Source of the DNA: Nitrospira sp.
GTDB taxonomy: Bacteria; Nitrospirota; Nitrospiria; Nitrospirales; Nitrospiraceae
Reading direction: 5' to 3'
Assembly (NCBI GenBank): GCA_029865225.1
Contig: JAOUHJ010000007.1
Span: 1-64,000 of the forward strand
Length of the DNA: 64,000 nucleotides
In this document: piece by piece, positions 52,941 through 62,546 of the stretch
Numbering within the stretch: position 1 is the first letter of the stretch
Layout: each line of letters opens with the position of its first letter
Position numbers and translations under genes: made by a program
Notes under the pieces: generated by a model
The model's input: only the letters and a program-made list of their open reading frames with translations
The model's database searches: none
Told to the model about the DNA's origin: nothing

Positions 52941-53510
52941 GTGCTCGTGCGACAGCAACGGACGGACTTCCGTTCTGGCCTATGGATGGGCAGGTTGTCG
53001 ATCGTGACAGACTCACGCCTTCTCGAACAGGTACTCCATCTCCTTACTCGTGAATCTGCCCAATGTGACCTTCTGGCACACAACATTCTCCAAGAGCGTG
53101 GTGCCATTAAGCGCATGGCACTTCACGAATTTATCGCGATCAATCAGACTAGGATTTCGATCCTCGAGCGCTTGAGCGGGTTGAAGGAAGAGTTTGACGG
53201 GTTGGTGCGAGATCTCTCCGCTACTCATGGCCTACCGGAAACGGGTCGAACCTTACCGGACATTCTGCAAAGCATAAAGAGTTCACAGGCTCTCGCCGGC
53301 TTGGAACTGTATGAACGACTCGCCGATCGAGTTCGAGCCGTCCAACGGGATATTACAGTCAACCAGCTGCTCGTTAAGAATATTCAATCGTTTATCGTAC
53401 GGGCTTTAGAAGCTCATCGTCAGACTACACCAGAAAGTGATGTCTATTCGAAGTCAGGTGGTCGGAGTTCCAGCGGCACGCCTGCGACGTTGATCAGGTG
53501 TAAGGGGTGA
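52941..53510 (+). CDS. flgN: FlgN-type export chaperone for FlgK and FlgL
   Basis: A helical protein of up to 189 residues in the FlgN position. The helices LLEQVLHLLTRESAQCDLLA, ALHEFIAINQTRISILERLS and the late ITVNQLLVKNIQSFIVRALE match the FlgN pattern of a long antiparallel bundle. GTG 52941 is the first start; ATG 52986 (MGRLSIVTDS) gives a more typical N-terminus and may be correct. Family identity is low, so the call rests on fold and position before flgK. Confidence 0.78.
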   Translation: MLVRQQRTDFRSGLWMGRLSIVTDSRLLEQVLHLLTRESAQCDLLAHNILQERGAIKRMALHEFIAINQTRISILERLSGLKEEFDGLVRDLSATHGLPETGRTLPDILQSIKSSQALAGLELYERLADRVRAVQRDITVNQLLVKNIQSFIVRALEAHRQTTPESDVYSKSGGRSSSGTPATLIRCKG

Positions 53511-53516
53511 TGATCG

Positions 53517-55541
53517 ATGGGAATTAGCGGACTGCTTGACGTTGCGAAGACCGCTCTCTTCACCGCCCAACAAGCGTTGACCGTGACCGGTCATAACATC
53601 GGTAACGTGAACACTCCAGGCTTCTCCCGGCAAGAGGTCATCCTGACTGAGCAGCGCCCGGCTGATGGGAGTCCAGGGCAGGTTGGGACCGGTGTGAAGA
53701 TTGCTGAAATTCGACGAGCCGTGGATACCTTCCTGAACCGGGAGTTAATCCAATCTCATGAAGATCTGGGCCAGTTCACTGTGGCGCGCGATGAACTGAG
53801 CCGGTTGGAGAGTCTCTTTGGGGATGCACGAGGACAGGGCTTGTCGGGGAAATTGAACGAGTTCTTCAAGGCACTGCAGGACGCGACCACCACACCGTCT
53901 CAGGTCGCTCCGCGTTCCGTGGTCCTTTCACGAGCCTCGACCTTGTCGAGCGCATTCCAACAGCTCAATGGGGATTTGGTCGAGACCCGTCGGGCCATTG
54001 ATGTGCAAATCGGTGTCACAGTCGGCGAGATCAATAGCTTGACGAGCAAGATTGCCCAATATAATACTCAGATTAAATCTGCTGAAGTCAGCGGTCAGAA
54101 TGCCAATGATCTCCGCGATCAGCGAGACTTGGCGATCAACGAGCTTGCCACACGAGTCGAGGTGCTCACCCTCGAACGTCCGGACGGCACGGTTTCACTA
54201 TTCACCGCTCGTGGGCTTGTCTTAGTGGACCAGGAGACAACTCGCAACCTCGTCGGAGTTGAATCACTGGACAATCACGGCCTGCTGGATATCGGATACG
54301 ATATCGGAGGGCCTCAACCGTATGTGATCAGCGATCTGATAGGAACTGGGAAGTTGCGTGGACTCCTAGATGTCCGGGATCAGACGATTCCCTCCGTCCA
54401 ACAAGGCGTTGACGCCCTGGCTGGCTCGCTCCTGACCGAGGTGAACCGCATTCACCGAGTGGGGTATGGTCTCGATGGGTCGACAGGGCAAGATCTCTTT
54501 GGTGGGCTGTCGGTCACAACCAAGGCGCCTGCTACGAATGTGGGGTCTGCTTCGATCGCCAATGGAACAGTGACTGCGCCGAGCCTTCTGACCTTCCATG
54601 ACTATGAAATTCAATTCACGGGACCGAGTGGATACGCGATCATCGACGCAACAACGGGTACCGGGATCAGGGGAAACTATACCGGAACCGTGCTGACACC
54701 TCCCACGGTTGACGTCCCCGTCAATATTGTGACCGGAGTGAACGACACACTGGTCGTATCGATCGATGGTACGACGTCAGGAACGATCACGCTCAACGGC
54801 ACCGGGTCACCGGGGTTGGCCTATACCTCTGGCGAGGCTCTCGCCGAGGAGGTCCAAAGTCAGATCAATGCGGACTCTACACTGGTCGCAGCCGGCCGTC
54901 AGGTCACGGTATTGTTTGATCGTACGACCAATCGACTGGTCTTACAGTCGAATTCCACCGGAGGAGGGAGTTCGGTAGACGTGACAGGCGGAACCGCAAG
55001 GGCCACGCTTGGATTATCGGGTGGGGTCAGTACTGCGGCGTCCGGCACGTATAGTGGACCTCAGACGTTTCATCTGGACGGGATTGCGGTGACGGTTTCG
55101 GGGGCTCCGGCTGCCAACGATGTCTTACGGGTGAACTCCCGCGAGAACGCGGCGAGAGACCTGGCCGTGACGTTGTCCGATCCGGCGAAAGTTGCGTTGT
55201 CTTCAACCCGGGCCGGTGTTCCGGGAAACAATCAAAATGGGTTGGATCTAGTCGCACTGCAGTCCAAGGCGCTCACCGGCCTCGATAACGCGACGCTCTT
55301 CGACGCGTATCGTAAGACCGCGACAGATCTTGGCGTGTCCTCTCAGGTGGCTGGTCAGCGTCTTGAGACGGAAGAGATCCGCCATGAACAGCTTCAGAAT
55401 TTTCGAGCCCAAGTGTCCGGTGTCTCGCTTGATGAAGAACTTGTCAATCTCCTCAAGTTCCAGCGAGCGTTTGAAGCGGCTTCGCGCATGATCGTCGCGG
55501 CCGATGAAATGATGTCGACCTTGATTTCGCTCAAGCGGTAG
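53517..55541 (+). CDS. flgK: Hook-filament junction protein FlgK
   Basis: A 674-residue hook-associated protein. The N-terminus (GLLDVAKTALFTAQQALTVT, GHNIGNVNTPGFSRQEVILT) and C-terminus (VSLDEELVNLLKFQRAFEAA) are standard. A central insertion (about 340-540) has repeated beta units, such as TFHDYEIQFTGPSGYAIIDA and a hook IN-like motif, NDTLVVSIDGTTSGTITLNG with QINADSTLVAAGRQV, which also occur in the following flgL product. Confidence 0.95.
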   Translation: MGISGLLDVAKTALFTAQQALTVTGHNIGNVNTPGFSRQEVILTEQRPADGSPGQVGTGVKIAEIRRAVDTFLNRELIQSHEDLGQFTVARDELSRLESLFGDARGQGLSGKLNEFFKALQDATTTPSQVAPRSVVLSRASTLSSAFQQLNGDLVETRRAIDVQIGVTVGEINSLTSKIAQYNTQIKSAEVSGQNANDLRDQRDLAINELATRVEVLTLERPDGTVSLFTARGLVLVDQETTRNLVGVESLDNHGLLDIGYDIGGPQPYVISDLIGTGKLRGLLDVRDQTIPSVQQGVDALAGSLLTEVNRIHRVGYGLDGSTGQDLFGGLSVTTKAPATNVGSASIANGTVTAPSLLTFHDYEIQFTGPSGYAIIDATTGTGIRGNYTGTVLTPPTVDVPVNIVTGVNDTLVVSIDGTTSGTITLNGTGSPGLAYTSGEALAEEVQSQINADSTLVAAGRQVTVLFDRTTNRLVLQSNSTGGGSSVDVTGGTARATLGLSGGVSTAASGTYSGPQTFHLDGIAVTVSGAPAANDVLRVNSRENAARDLAVTLSDPAKVALSSTRAGVPGNNQNGLDLVALQSKALTGLDNATLFDAYRKTATDLGVSSQVAGQRLETEEIRHEQLQNFRAQVSGVSLDEELVNLLKFQRAFEAASRMIVAADEMMSTLISLKR

Positions 55542-55556
55542 GCAGAGGAGCACACC

Positions 55557-57326
55557 ATGCGTGTCACAGAGCAACAGGTGTTTGGATTCCTAGTGAACAG
55601 CTACCAACGGGCTCGATCTCGCGCGCTGCGATTACAAGAACATCTCGCGACCGGTAAACAGGTCTTACAACCTTCCGACGATCCTGGTCGCTTTCATCGG
55701 ATCGTCGGGGAACACATCACGCTGACAAGACTGGAGCAACGTCTCCGCAACATTTCCACGGCGACGACGCGAGTTGAACTGGCCGATACATCCCTTCAAG
55801 GGACCACCGCTACCTTATCCCGTATCAGGCAGTTGGCGGTTCAGTATGCATCTGATACGAACGGTGCGGCAGAACGAACGGCTGGTGCGCATGAAGTGCG
55901 TGCCCTCTTGCAACATCTGCTTCAGCTGGGCAATGCGGAGTTCGATGAGAATCAACCGGTGTTTGGAGGCACGAGCCGCCATGGCTTCGCCGCGGGTCTC
56001 GTGGTCTCGACACCGATTACCCTGACGAACACGGTCGCCGATACGTTAACCGTGAGAATTGACGGCGTGACATCCGGTCTGATCGATTTAACGAACGGCA
56101 CCGAGACGCTCAGTGGTCCAGAGCTAGCCGCACGGGTACAGAGCCGGATTAATACTGATTCAACATTACTTGCAGTAGGGAAAAGCGTGTCGGTGACGTA
56201 TGAGAACGGTCGCCTTGTGATTGCATCAAATTCCGAGGGGCCGAACGCTACTGCCGAAGTGGTGGGAGGGTCCGCACGGAGCCTGCTCGGATTCAACGGA
56301 GGAAGCGCCGGCGATGGTGCTTCGACATTCGTCCCCACGGTCGTCACACATGTCGCCTCGACCAATGTCGGAGGAGCCACAATCTCTCAGGGACAGGTGC
56401 GTGATCCGAGCGTCAGGTCGTTCGACAACCATCTCATTCGGTTCACGGGACCGGCGAGCTTCGATGTCCTGAATACATCCGCACCGGTTGCGGTGACGGC
56501 GAACGCAGCTAATGCGGGACGGGTTGGTGTCATCGATGCCGGGGTCATCGATCATCAGCGTGTGACCCTCGATTCCTACGAGATTCAATTCACGTCTTCG
56601 TCGCAGTATTCTGTCGTGAACACGACGACCGGGTCTACTCTGTCGACAGGGAACTCCTATGTATCCGGAGGCGCCATCGAATTTGATGGGTTGCGCGTCG
56701 TCCTTGCGCACGAGCAAGCGGGAGCGCCGGTTACCGGAGATCGATTTGCCGTGACGCTTGTCCCCAAGACGGTGCTGAGCGGACAGACCTATGTCTCAGG
56801 AGCCGCGATAACATTTGACGGCATTCAGTTCGCGATCAGTGACGGAACAGCATCTCCGGCCGCAGGGGATCTCTTTCATGTCGTCAGCCAGAGCCGATAT
56901 GCGGGAGATTCCAGTATTCATGAAATTGAAGTGGCCGACGGAGAGGTCATCTCAACAAGCGTACCTGGCCATGAAGTCTTTAGCGGTCCGAATGTCAATG
57001 TGTTTGAGGCGGTGCAACATCTGCTTGCCGCCCTGCGAGGAAACTTCAGGGCCGGCGTCGAGGAGAGCTTGGGAGACTTAGATCATGCACTGAGTCAGGT
57101 ATCGGCAGCTCAGGCCGAAGTGGGCGCGATCGCGAATCGCTTGGAAGCCACCTCCTCGGCATTGGATGACGCCAGAGTTCTGGCCACTAACACGCTGTCC
57201 TCGTTCGAAGATATCGATTTGGCACGAACCATCTCCGATCTCACGCTGCAAGAATACGCGATTCAAGCTGCGGGCGAGACGCTCGGTCGGATCTTCGACA
57301 ATTCCCTCCTGAAACATCTCCGGTAG
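55557..57326 (+). CDS. flgL: Hook-filament junction protein FlgL with large insertion
   Basis: A 589-residue FlgL, much longer than the usual 300-320 residues. The ends are normal: [40 protein letters not shown], and at the C-terminus [20 protein letters not shown] with [19 protein letters not shown]. The insertion (about 145-480) carries a hook IN-like unit ([40 protein letters not shown]), two units like those in FlgK ([20 protein letters not shown]), and a tandem pair of [11 protein letters not shown] and [11 protein letters not shown]. It probably adds surface domains at the junction. Confidence 0.93.
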   Translation: MRVTEQQVFGFLVNSYQRARSRALRLQEHLATGKQVLQPSDDPGRFHRIVGEHITLTRLEQRLRNISTATTRVELADTSLQGTTATLSRIRQLAVQYASDTNGAAERTAGAHEVRALLQHLLQLGNAEFDENQPVFGGTSRHGFAAGLVVSTPITLTNTVADTLTVRIDGVTSGLIDLTNGTETLSGPELAARVQSRINTDSTLLAVGKSVSVTYENGRLVIASNSEGPNATAEVVGGSARSLLGFNGGSAGDGASTFVPTVVTHVASTNVGGATISQGQVRDPSVRSFDNHLIRFTGPASFDVLNTSAPVAVTANAANAGRVGVIDAGVIDHQRVTLDSYEIQFTSSSQYSVVNTTTGSTLSTGNSYVSGGAIEFDGLRVVLAHEQAGAPVTGDRFAVTLVPKTVLSGQTYVSGAAITFDGIQFAISDGTASPAAGDLFHVVSQSRYAGDSSIHEIEVADGEVISTSVPGHEVFSGPNVNVFEAVQHLLAALRGNFRAGVEESLGDLDHALSQVSAAQAEVGAIANRLEATSSALDDARVLATNTLSSFEDIDLARTISDLTLQEYAIQAAGETLGRIFDNSLLKHLR

Positions 57327-57334
57327 GATCGTTC

Positions 57335-57362
57335 TCAAGTTTGTACCGTGGAGAGCCGATAA
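57335..57362 (+). promoter_or_regulatory. Sigma-28 promoter of csrA-fliW
   Basis: TCAAGTTT (57335-57342), 12 bases, GCCGATAA (57355-57362): the best match in the window to the flagellar sigma-28 consensus. Transcription should start near 57369, 29 bases before csrA. Confidence 0.85.
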
Positions 57363-57397
57363 TTCCATGTCACCTTGTGTCGCCATGGAAGGCTGTC

Positions 57398-57643
57398 ATG
57401 CTTGTACTGACCCGTCGACGTGGAGAGAGTGTCACAATCGGCCCCGATATCCGTGTGGTCGTGCTGGGGATGAAGAGCGGGCAAGTTCGTCTCGGAATCG
57501 AAGCACCATCGGCTGTCGCCGTACATCGGGAAGAGGTTTATACGAGAATCCAAGAAGAGAACCGGTTGGCCGCTAAAACACAGGCTGTGCCGCTCGAGGC
57601 GTTGCGTAGCTTGGCTCCTGTGAATCGGCGTGTGGTCTCGTGA
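57398..57643 (+). CDS. csrA: Carbon storage regulator CsrA
   Basis: An 81-residue RNA-binding protein with the family start [20 protein letters not shown] and the binding segment [20 protein letters not shown]. It has about 20 residues more at the C-terminus than short enterobacterial CsrA, as in FliW-regulated relatives. It blocks translation by binding GGA in leaders. The ribosome binding site GGAAGG contains a GGA and lies in one arm of a dyad (TTCCATG and CATGGAA), a possible self-regulation site. Confidence 0.95.
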   Translation: MLVLTRRRGESVTIGPDIRVVVLGMKSGQVRLGIEAPSAVAVHREEVYTRIQEENRLAAKTQAVPLEALRSLAPVNRRVVS

Positions 57644-57647
57644 GGCT

Positions 57648-58136
57648 ATGTCCGTGAACTGCACATCGACTCGATTTGGGTCCTTTGAAGTTTCCGACGA
57701 AAGCGTCGTCACATTTCCTTCTGGGCTACTTGGGTTCCCCGAGCAGCAACGATACGTGATCCTTGATCATGATACCGAGGCTCCCTTCAAGTGGCTTCAA
57801 TCAATTGAAGAGCCTGATCTTGCCTTTGTCCTGATGGATCCCGCCACATTCCATCCTGATTACCACGTTGAAGTGCCTGCCGATGCCCTGATGGAGATCA
57901 AAGGAGGGGAGCGCGAGGATCTCACCTTGGTCGTGATTTTGACCATTCCTTCGGATGACCCAAGCCGAATCACTGCCAATCTTCGCGGGCCACTGCTCAT
58001 GAGCCACAAGAGCAAGCTTGGGAAACAATTAGTGCTCTCGGAGGAGTTTCCTACCAGACATCCGTTGTTCCCGACTGCGTCTCCCTCTCGCGGCGTATCT
58101 ACGGATGTGCAACCCGCCACAGAATGTCCTGCGTGA
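57648..58136 (+). CDS. fliW: Flagellar assembly factor and CsrA antagonist FliW
   Basis: A 162-residue protein with the family blocks FPSGLLGFPEQQRYVILDHD, PFKWLQSIEEPDLAFVLMDP and ITANLRGPLLMSHKSKLGKQ. FliW binds flagellin and CsrA in turn: free FliW inhibits CsrA until flagellin accumulates. The gene starts four bases after csrA, so both are made together from the sigma-28 promoter. Confidence 0.94.
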   Translation: MSVNCTSTRFGSFEVSDESVVTFPSGLLGFPEQQRYVILDHDTEAPFKWLQSIEEPDLAFVLMDPATFHPDYHVEVPADALMEIKGGEREDLTLVVILTIPSDDPSRITANLRGPLLMSHKSKLGKQLVLSEEFPTRHPLFPTASPSRGVSTDVQPATECPA

Positions 58137-58173
58137 GTCGTCACAAGGGGAATGAGGTTGGACACAAGTTGGT

Positions 58174-61059
58174 TTACGCGGCCGCCTCACGGATAGGCTG
58201 ATAGCCTCGTCGGTAGGATTCCAACACGCGGACGAGTCGAGCGACTTCGAGCTCGAGTTGTGCATAAACGGGTGGCGCATCGTGAAGCGCGCTGAGCCGA
58301 CCGACGGCCTCCAGACGACTAGCCGTGAGTCCGACTTCAGAAGCACACAGATTACCGGCGGTTCCTTTGAATGTATGCGCCGCTCGTTCGACCGCTGATG
58401 AATCGGCCTCGGCCAGCGCCGTTCTGATTTCGGCCAGCATCGTCTGATGACGATCAAGGAACAGGCAAATAAGCTGAGCGAATAAGTCGTTGTCACTCCC
58501 GATATTTTGGTACATCCTGGCGGGGTCAAAGACGCCTCGTGTCGGGTCGGTCGTCGCCTGTGTTGGTGGGCTTGTCTCGGAAGCGGTACTGCTAGGCGGT
58601 AGGATGGCCCACCGTGCAAGAGCAGCACGAAGTTCTTCCAACTTGATCGGTTTGGAAAGGTAATCGTCCATTCCGGCGGCCAAACAACGCTCCCGATCTC
58701 CCTGCATGGCATTGGCGGTTACGGCAATGATCGGGATATGCGGCATGGATGACGAAGGCTCATTCGATTCGGCATCGTCTCCTGCTGGCGTTGTGGAAGA
58801 TGCGGCTGCGGCTTCACGCTCGCGAATGTTCTTGGTCGTTTCGAACCCGTCCATGATGGGCATCTGACAATCCATCAAAATGGCGATGTAGTCACCCTTC
58901 TTCAAGGCAGTCAACGCTTCCTGTCCGTTGTCGACGACGTCAGGTTGATAGCCTAGCTTCTCAACCATGCGAACGGCGAGTTTCTGATTGACGATATTGT
59001 CTTCTACCACGAGCACGTGTCGGTGCCGGATGTTTTCGGCGACCGTATGCCTGGTGACGAGTTGGGGGACCGTTGAGAGCGTCCGAGGCTCTTTTGGTTT
59101 GTGGGTTTCGGCGAGGCCGAGGACGGTTCGCAAACAGTCTCGTAACTCATCATGACGAACGGGTTTCGGTAGGTACCCCATGGCGCCCGCCAGACGGGCC
59201 TCTTCTGCGTGGCCGCGTTGGAGCAGCGAAGTCATCACGACAAGACGAATCCCAGCTCCTTCCGGATGGTACTGGATTTCTCGAGCAAGCTGGAGCCCAT
59301 CCTTCCCTGGCATCACGAAATCTAAGATGGCGAGGTCGTAGGGTGTACCACACTGCGTGGCTTCGGAGATTCGACGCAAGGCCGATTCAGCGTCTTGTGC
59401 GAGGTCGTCCACCATCCCCCAGCCGGAGACCAAGTGATGAAGGATGAGACGGTTCGATTCGTTATCATCGACGATTAAGACATGTTTTCCGGCAAGATCT
59501 CCCATCGGAAGAATCGCACGTGGTGAGTCAGCTTGTTTGAGGAGACGTGCCGTACACCAGAAGGTGCTTCCTCGCCCTTCCGTGCTGCGCACACCGATCG
59601 TCCCTCCCATTAGTTCTACGAGTTGCTTCGAAATCGAAAGGCCAAGCCCGGTGCCGCCAAACTTTCTCGTTGTTGAACTATCGGCCTGCACGAATGGACG
59701 AAAGAGTTTGGCTTGAGTAGTCGGGCTGATGCCGATACCGCTGTCGGTGACTTCAAACCGAATGACAGCCGACTCGGGGAGGTCCTCTTCGAGATAGGCC
59801 TGCAGGGTCACTTCTCCCTTGTCGGTAAATTTCACGGCATTTGCCACAAGATTGGTCAGGATCTGACGCAATCGTCCGGGATCACCTTTGAGTCCGGTCG
59901 GGACCGCGGCGTGGACGAGTCCGGTCAGCTCAAGTCCTTTCGTTTCAGCGCGTTCAGCAAACTGGGCGAGCACCTGCTCGACCGTCGTGCGCAGGTTGAA
60001 GTCAAGGCACTCCAGTTCCAGTTTGCCGGCCTCAATTTTGCTGCATTCCAGCACGTCATTGATTAACTGCAGCAACGCTTCGCCGCATTGGCGTATGGTT
60101 TCGGCGTAGGACTGCTGCTCCGGCGTCAATGCGGTTTCCATGAGCAGACTTGTCATGCCGATCACGCCGTTCATCGGCGTTCTTAATTCATGGCTGACCG
60201 TTGCCAGGAACGCCGACTTGACCCGTGCGGACTCCTTTGCTTCCTCCAGTGCCTTGTCGAGACGTTGATTGCTCTGAAGCAGTTGGTCTGCAGATAATTT
60301 GAGCGCCTGTTCAGTCTTGCGGATGTTCGTCATATCCGTGGCATAGCCACGAACCACCCCATGTTGAGGAAGAGGACAGAAGGTCCATGAAAAGCTCGCG
60401 TCAGGAAGGAGGACTTCCTCGTTGTGGAGCGGTCGACCGGTCTTGAGACATTGCTTCACAATGTCTTGTAGGCGGTTTGGCGCGACGTTTGGAAATCCAT
60501 CAAGGCTGTAGCCGAATCGAGAGAGGAGCGCGATCATCGCAGGATTCGCATACAACAGACTGGAGTAGCGATCCAGTTCAATGAGGGGTGAGGGGCTCTC
60601 CTCTGCGATCGCGGCCAAGCGATCACGGTCCTGCTCCAATCCCACCTCATGGGACAGGTCTCGAATGGTGATGAGCAGAACCCTCGTGCCATTGAGTTCA
60701 GTTCGAACGCAGGTCCATTCTACAGGGGTGCTCATCGTGGTGCTGCTCATGAGAAGCTGTTGTGTTGCGGAGATAGGAAGGCTCGTTTTCAACGTGGTCT
60801 TCAGTTGAGCTGACAGGCGCGCTTTGCTGGAGTGGGTGAGTTTCGCCCAAAGACCTGGAAAGAATAATCCCTGACCGGAGCTGGATCCAACCCCGAGTAA
60901 TCTGATCCCCTCTCGATTAATCCCTTGAACAGTGAGAGCGTGATCAAGAATGAGAGTGGCAAACGGAAGCCCGTCAAGAAGTTCCATCGCCACGGGGACG
61001 ACCGGTTGAGCGGATACCTTTGGAACCCGGTGTCGTCGTTTGCGTTGCGGTCTGTTCAT
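58174..61059 (-). CDS. Hybrid sensor kinase with two receivers and an HPt domain
   Basis: About 961 residues. Two PAS-like regions (LLDGLPFATLILDHALTVQG; then SPLIELDRYSSLLYANPAMI) precede HisKA with phospho-His in FLATVSHELRTPMNGVIGMT and an ATPase domain (VANAVKFTDKGEV, DSGIGISP, GGTGLGLSIS). Then come a receiver domain (VDDNESNR, AILDFVMPGKDG), a second receiver (VVEDNIVNQK, LMDCQMPIMDG) and an HPt domain with His in AAHTFKGTAGNL. It has no membrane helix, so the signal is internal. It is a BarA/TorS-like phosphorelay, and its end receiver is unknown. Its ATG overlaps the stop of the HD-GYP gene by one base. Confidence 0.88.
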   Translation of the reverse strand: MNRPQRKRRHRVPKVSAQPVVPVAMELLDGLPFATLILDHALTVQGINREGIRLLGVGSSSGQGLFFPGLWAKLTHSSKARLSAQLKTTLKTSLPISATQQLLMSSTTMSTPVEWTCVRTELNGTRVLLITIRDLSHEVGLEQDRDRLAAIAEESPSPLIELDRYSSLLYANPAMIALLSRFGYSLDGFPNVAPNRLQDIVKQCLKTGRPLHNEEVLLPDASFSWTFCPLPQHGVVRGYATDMTNIRKTEQALKLSADQLLQSNQRLDKALEEAKESARVKSAFLATVSHELRTPMNGVIGMTSLLMETALTPEQQSYAETIRQCGEALLQLINDVLECSKIEAGKLELECLDFNLRTTVEQVLAQFAERAETKGLELTGLVHAAVPTGLKGDPGRLRQILTNLVANAVKFTDKGEVTLQAYLEEDLPESAVIRFEVTDSGIGISPTTQAKLFRPFVQADSSTTRKFGGTGLGLSISKQLVELMGGTIGVRSTEGRGSTFWCTARLLKQADSPRAILPMGDLAGKHVLIVDDNESNRLILHHLVSGWGMVDDLAQDAESALRRISEATQCGTPYDLAILDFVMPGKDGLQLAREIQYHPEGAGIRLVVMTSLLQRGHAEEARLAGAMGYLPKPVRHDELRDCLRTVLGLAETHKPKEPRTLSTVPQLVTRHTVAENIRHRHVLVVEDNIVNQKLAVRMVEKLGYQPDVVDNGQEALTALKKGDYIAILMDCQMPIMDGFETTKNIREREAAAASSTTPAGDDAESNEPSSSMPHIPIIAVTANAMQGDRERCLAAGMDDYLSKPIKLEELRAALARWAILPPSSTASETSPPTQATTDPTRGVFDPARMYQNIGSDNDLFAQLICLFLDRHQTMLAEIRTALAEADSSAVERAAHTFKGTAGNLCASEVGLTASRLEAVGRLSALHDAPPVYAQLELEVARLVRVLESYRRGYQPIREAAA

Positions 61060-62309
61060 CACGCGGCTCTCGGCAAGATTGGGTCCAGATGTATGGCGAC
61101 ATTGACACGTTCATGAATCGGGTCGAGCACACGCAGGACGGTTCGTACGGTATGGTCGGACGACGGTGCCGCGAGATCGATCTCAAGCGGCGTGGCGTAG
61201 GAGCCGCCTTGTGGATCCGTTGTCACTTTGACAAGAGGCTTGAGGCGCTGCTGCGGATTGACGCCGACCACAACGGCTTGTTCACCGGTATTGAGTTTGA
61301 GCAGACTTCCAACCGGGTAGACCCCGATGCTGCGAATCATGGTCTCCACTAAGGGTTTTGGGAACTGCCCCCGCTCGCCTGCGAGAAAGAGTTGCCGAAC
61401 GGCATCGTGCGGGATCAGCGCCGGGCGTGTTCCCCGCCGAGTGACCATCGCGTCGTACACGTCAACAATCCCGACAATCTGGGCCAGAGGGGAGATCTTG
61501 TCGTTCCCGAGAGCGGCGGGAAAACCGGTCCCATCGGTACGCTCATGATGTTCCAGTACAATGCGAAGGACGTCCTCGTGCATCCCAGGGTGTTCGGAAA
61601 GGAGCGTCACACCAAGCTTACAATGCTGTTCGAGTAGGGTCTTGTCTTGGCCGGAACATTCGTCTCGTTTTCGAACGAGATTACGAGGGAGACGGACATA
61701 GCCTGCGTCGTGGAGCAGGGCGCCCATGCCGACTAATTCCTGCTGTGGTTGCTCCAGGCCGCTTTCAATGGCAACGATGAGAGAGAGGACGCAGGTATCC
61801 AATGCATGACCTGTCAGGGACCGATCGAATTGTTTGATTTTCTGGATGGCAACCTGCGTGGCGATCGCCACCCGGTCATTGAGGACATGATCTAAGACGT
61901 TCGACACGATGGCTTTTGTGGCTTCAGGAGTAGGAGGCACTCCACGCTCAAGGTCATCAAAGATGCGCTCCACCGCTTCTTTGGCCTGCGCATAAATCAC
62001 CACTGCAGGTTGGCATCCAAGTACAGGCTCGGTGGCCCGCTCGACCTGTGCTTCTTGGGGAGGAGGGACAGTTGGCCCTGCCGGTTGGTCGTTCACGGAG
62101 GAGGGGGTGGTCGTTAAAGGAAGATCAGCTCCTTTACTGGTATCGATGGTCACCATCCGTATCCCATATTGCTTCATGATCTCAATGGTCTGTAAGTCGT
62201 TGACCATTCGCTTATGGAAGAGGAATGGTGTCCGATACCATGGAACATCCACGTCAACCAGATACATGCCGGGAACGAGTTGCTCGATCGCGATTTGCTT
62301 GGTCGCCAT
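61059..62309 (-). CDS. HD-GYP domain c-di-GMP phosphodiesterase
   Basis: About 416 residues from ATG 62309, which follows GGAG and lies downstream of the sigma-28 promoter. The N-terminal DUF3391-like domain (AIEQLVPGMYLVDVDVPWYR) precedes the HD-GYP domain with HD in ALLHDAGYVRLPRNLVRK and the signature HHERTDGTGFP, where Tyr of GYP is Phe. It should hydrolyse c-di-GMP. The hybrid kinase gene follows with a one-base overlap, so the two are expressed together. Confidence 0.88.
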   Translation of the reverse strand: MATKQIAIEQLVPGMYLVDVDVPWYRTPFLFHKRMVNDLQTIEIMKQYGIRMVTIDTSKGADLPLTTTPSSVNDQPAGPTVPPPQEAQVERATEPVLGCQPAVVIYAQAKEAVERIFDDLERGVPPTPEATKAIVSNVLDHVLNDRVAIATQVAIQKIKQFDRSLTGHALDTCVLSLIVAIESGLEQPQQELVGMGALLHDAGYVRLPRNLVRKRDECSGQDKTLLEQHCKLGVTLLSEHPGMHEDVLRIVLEHHERTDGTGFPAALGNDKISPLAQIVGIVDVYDAMVTRRGTRPALIPHDAVRQLFLAGERGQFPKPLVETMIRSIGVYPVGSLLKLNTGEQAVVVGVNPQQRLKPLVKVTTDPQGGSYATPLEIDLAAPSSDHTVRTVLRVLDPIHERVNVAIHLDPILPRAA

Positions 62310-62376
62310 AACGACTATGCTCCAGGTCTGAAGAATTGCCGGTCGGACATGCCGACGGAAGACAGATCTGAGGGTC

Positions 62377-62404
62377 ATATCGGCGAACTCCGCGTTGAAC
62401 TTGA
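62377..62404 (-). promoter_or_regulatory. Sigma-28 promoter of the HD-GYP-kinase operon
   Basis: On the reverse strand: TCAAGTTC (62404-62397), 12 bases, GCCGATAT (62384-62377). The start would be near 62370, giving a leader of about 60 bases before ATG 62309. Confidence 0.75.
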
Positions 62405-62473
62405 TGATTGCGGTCGAGGCCTGCTGCATTCGGTGTCAGCGAGGCAGGTATGCCGGATACTGTCCGTTTGTCC

Positions 62474-62501
62474 TCAAGGCGAAGCGATGAGTTGCCGATA
62501 A
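62474..62501 (+). promoter_or_regulatory. Sigma-28 promoter of the PilZ gene
   Basis: TCAAGGCG (62474-62481), 12 bases, GCCGATAA (62494-62501). The -10 is perfect and the spacing equals that of the other sites. Start near 62508; the leader is about 39 bases. Confidence 0.78.
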
Positions 62502-62546
62502 GGTTCATCAGCGATGGTTCGTGTCAGCTGACAGACCTGAGGAGTC

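Noticed and set aside
62310-62429. Extension of the HD-GYP protein to an upstream start at 62429
   Set aside because: The added 40 residues are not family-like and the start would lie upstream of the sigma-28 promoter at 62377-62404.
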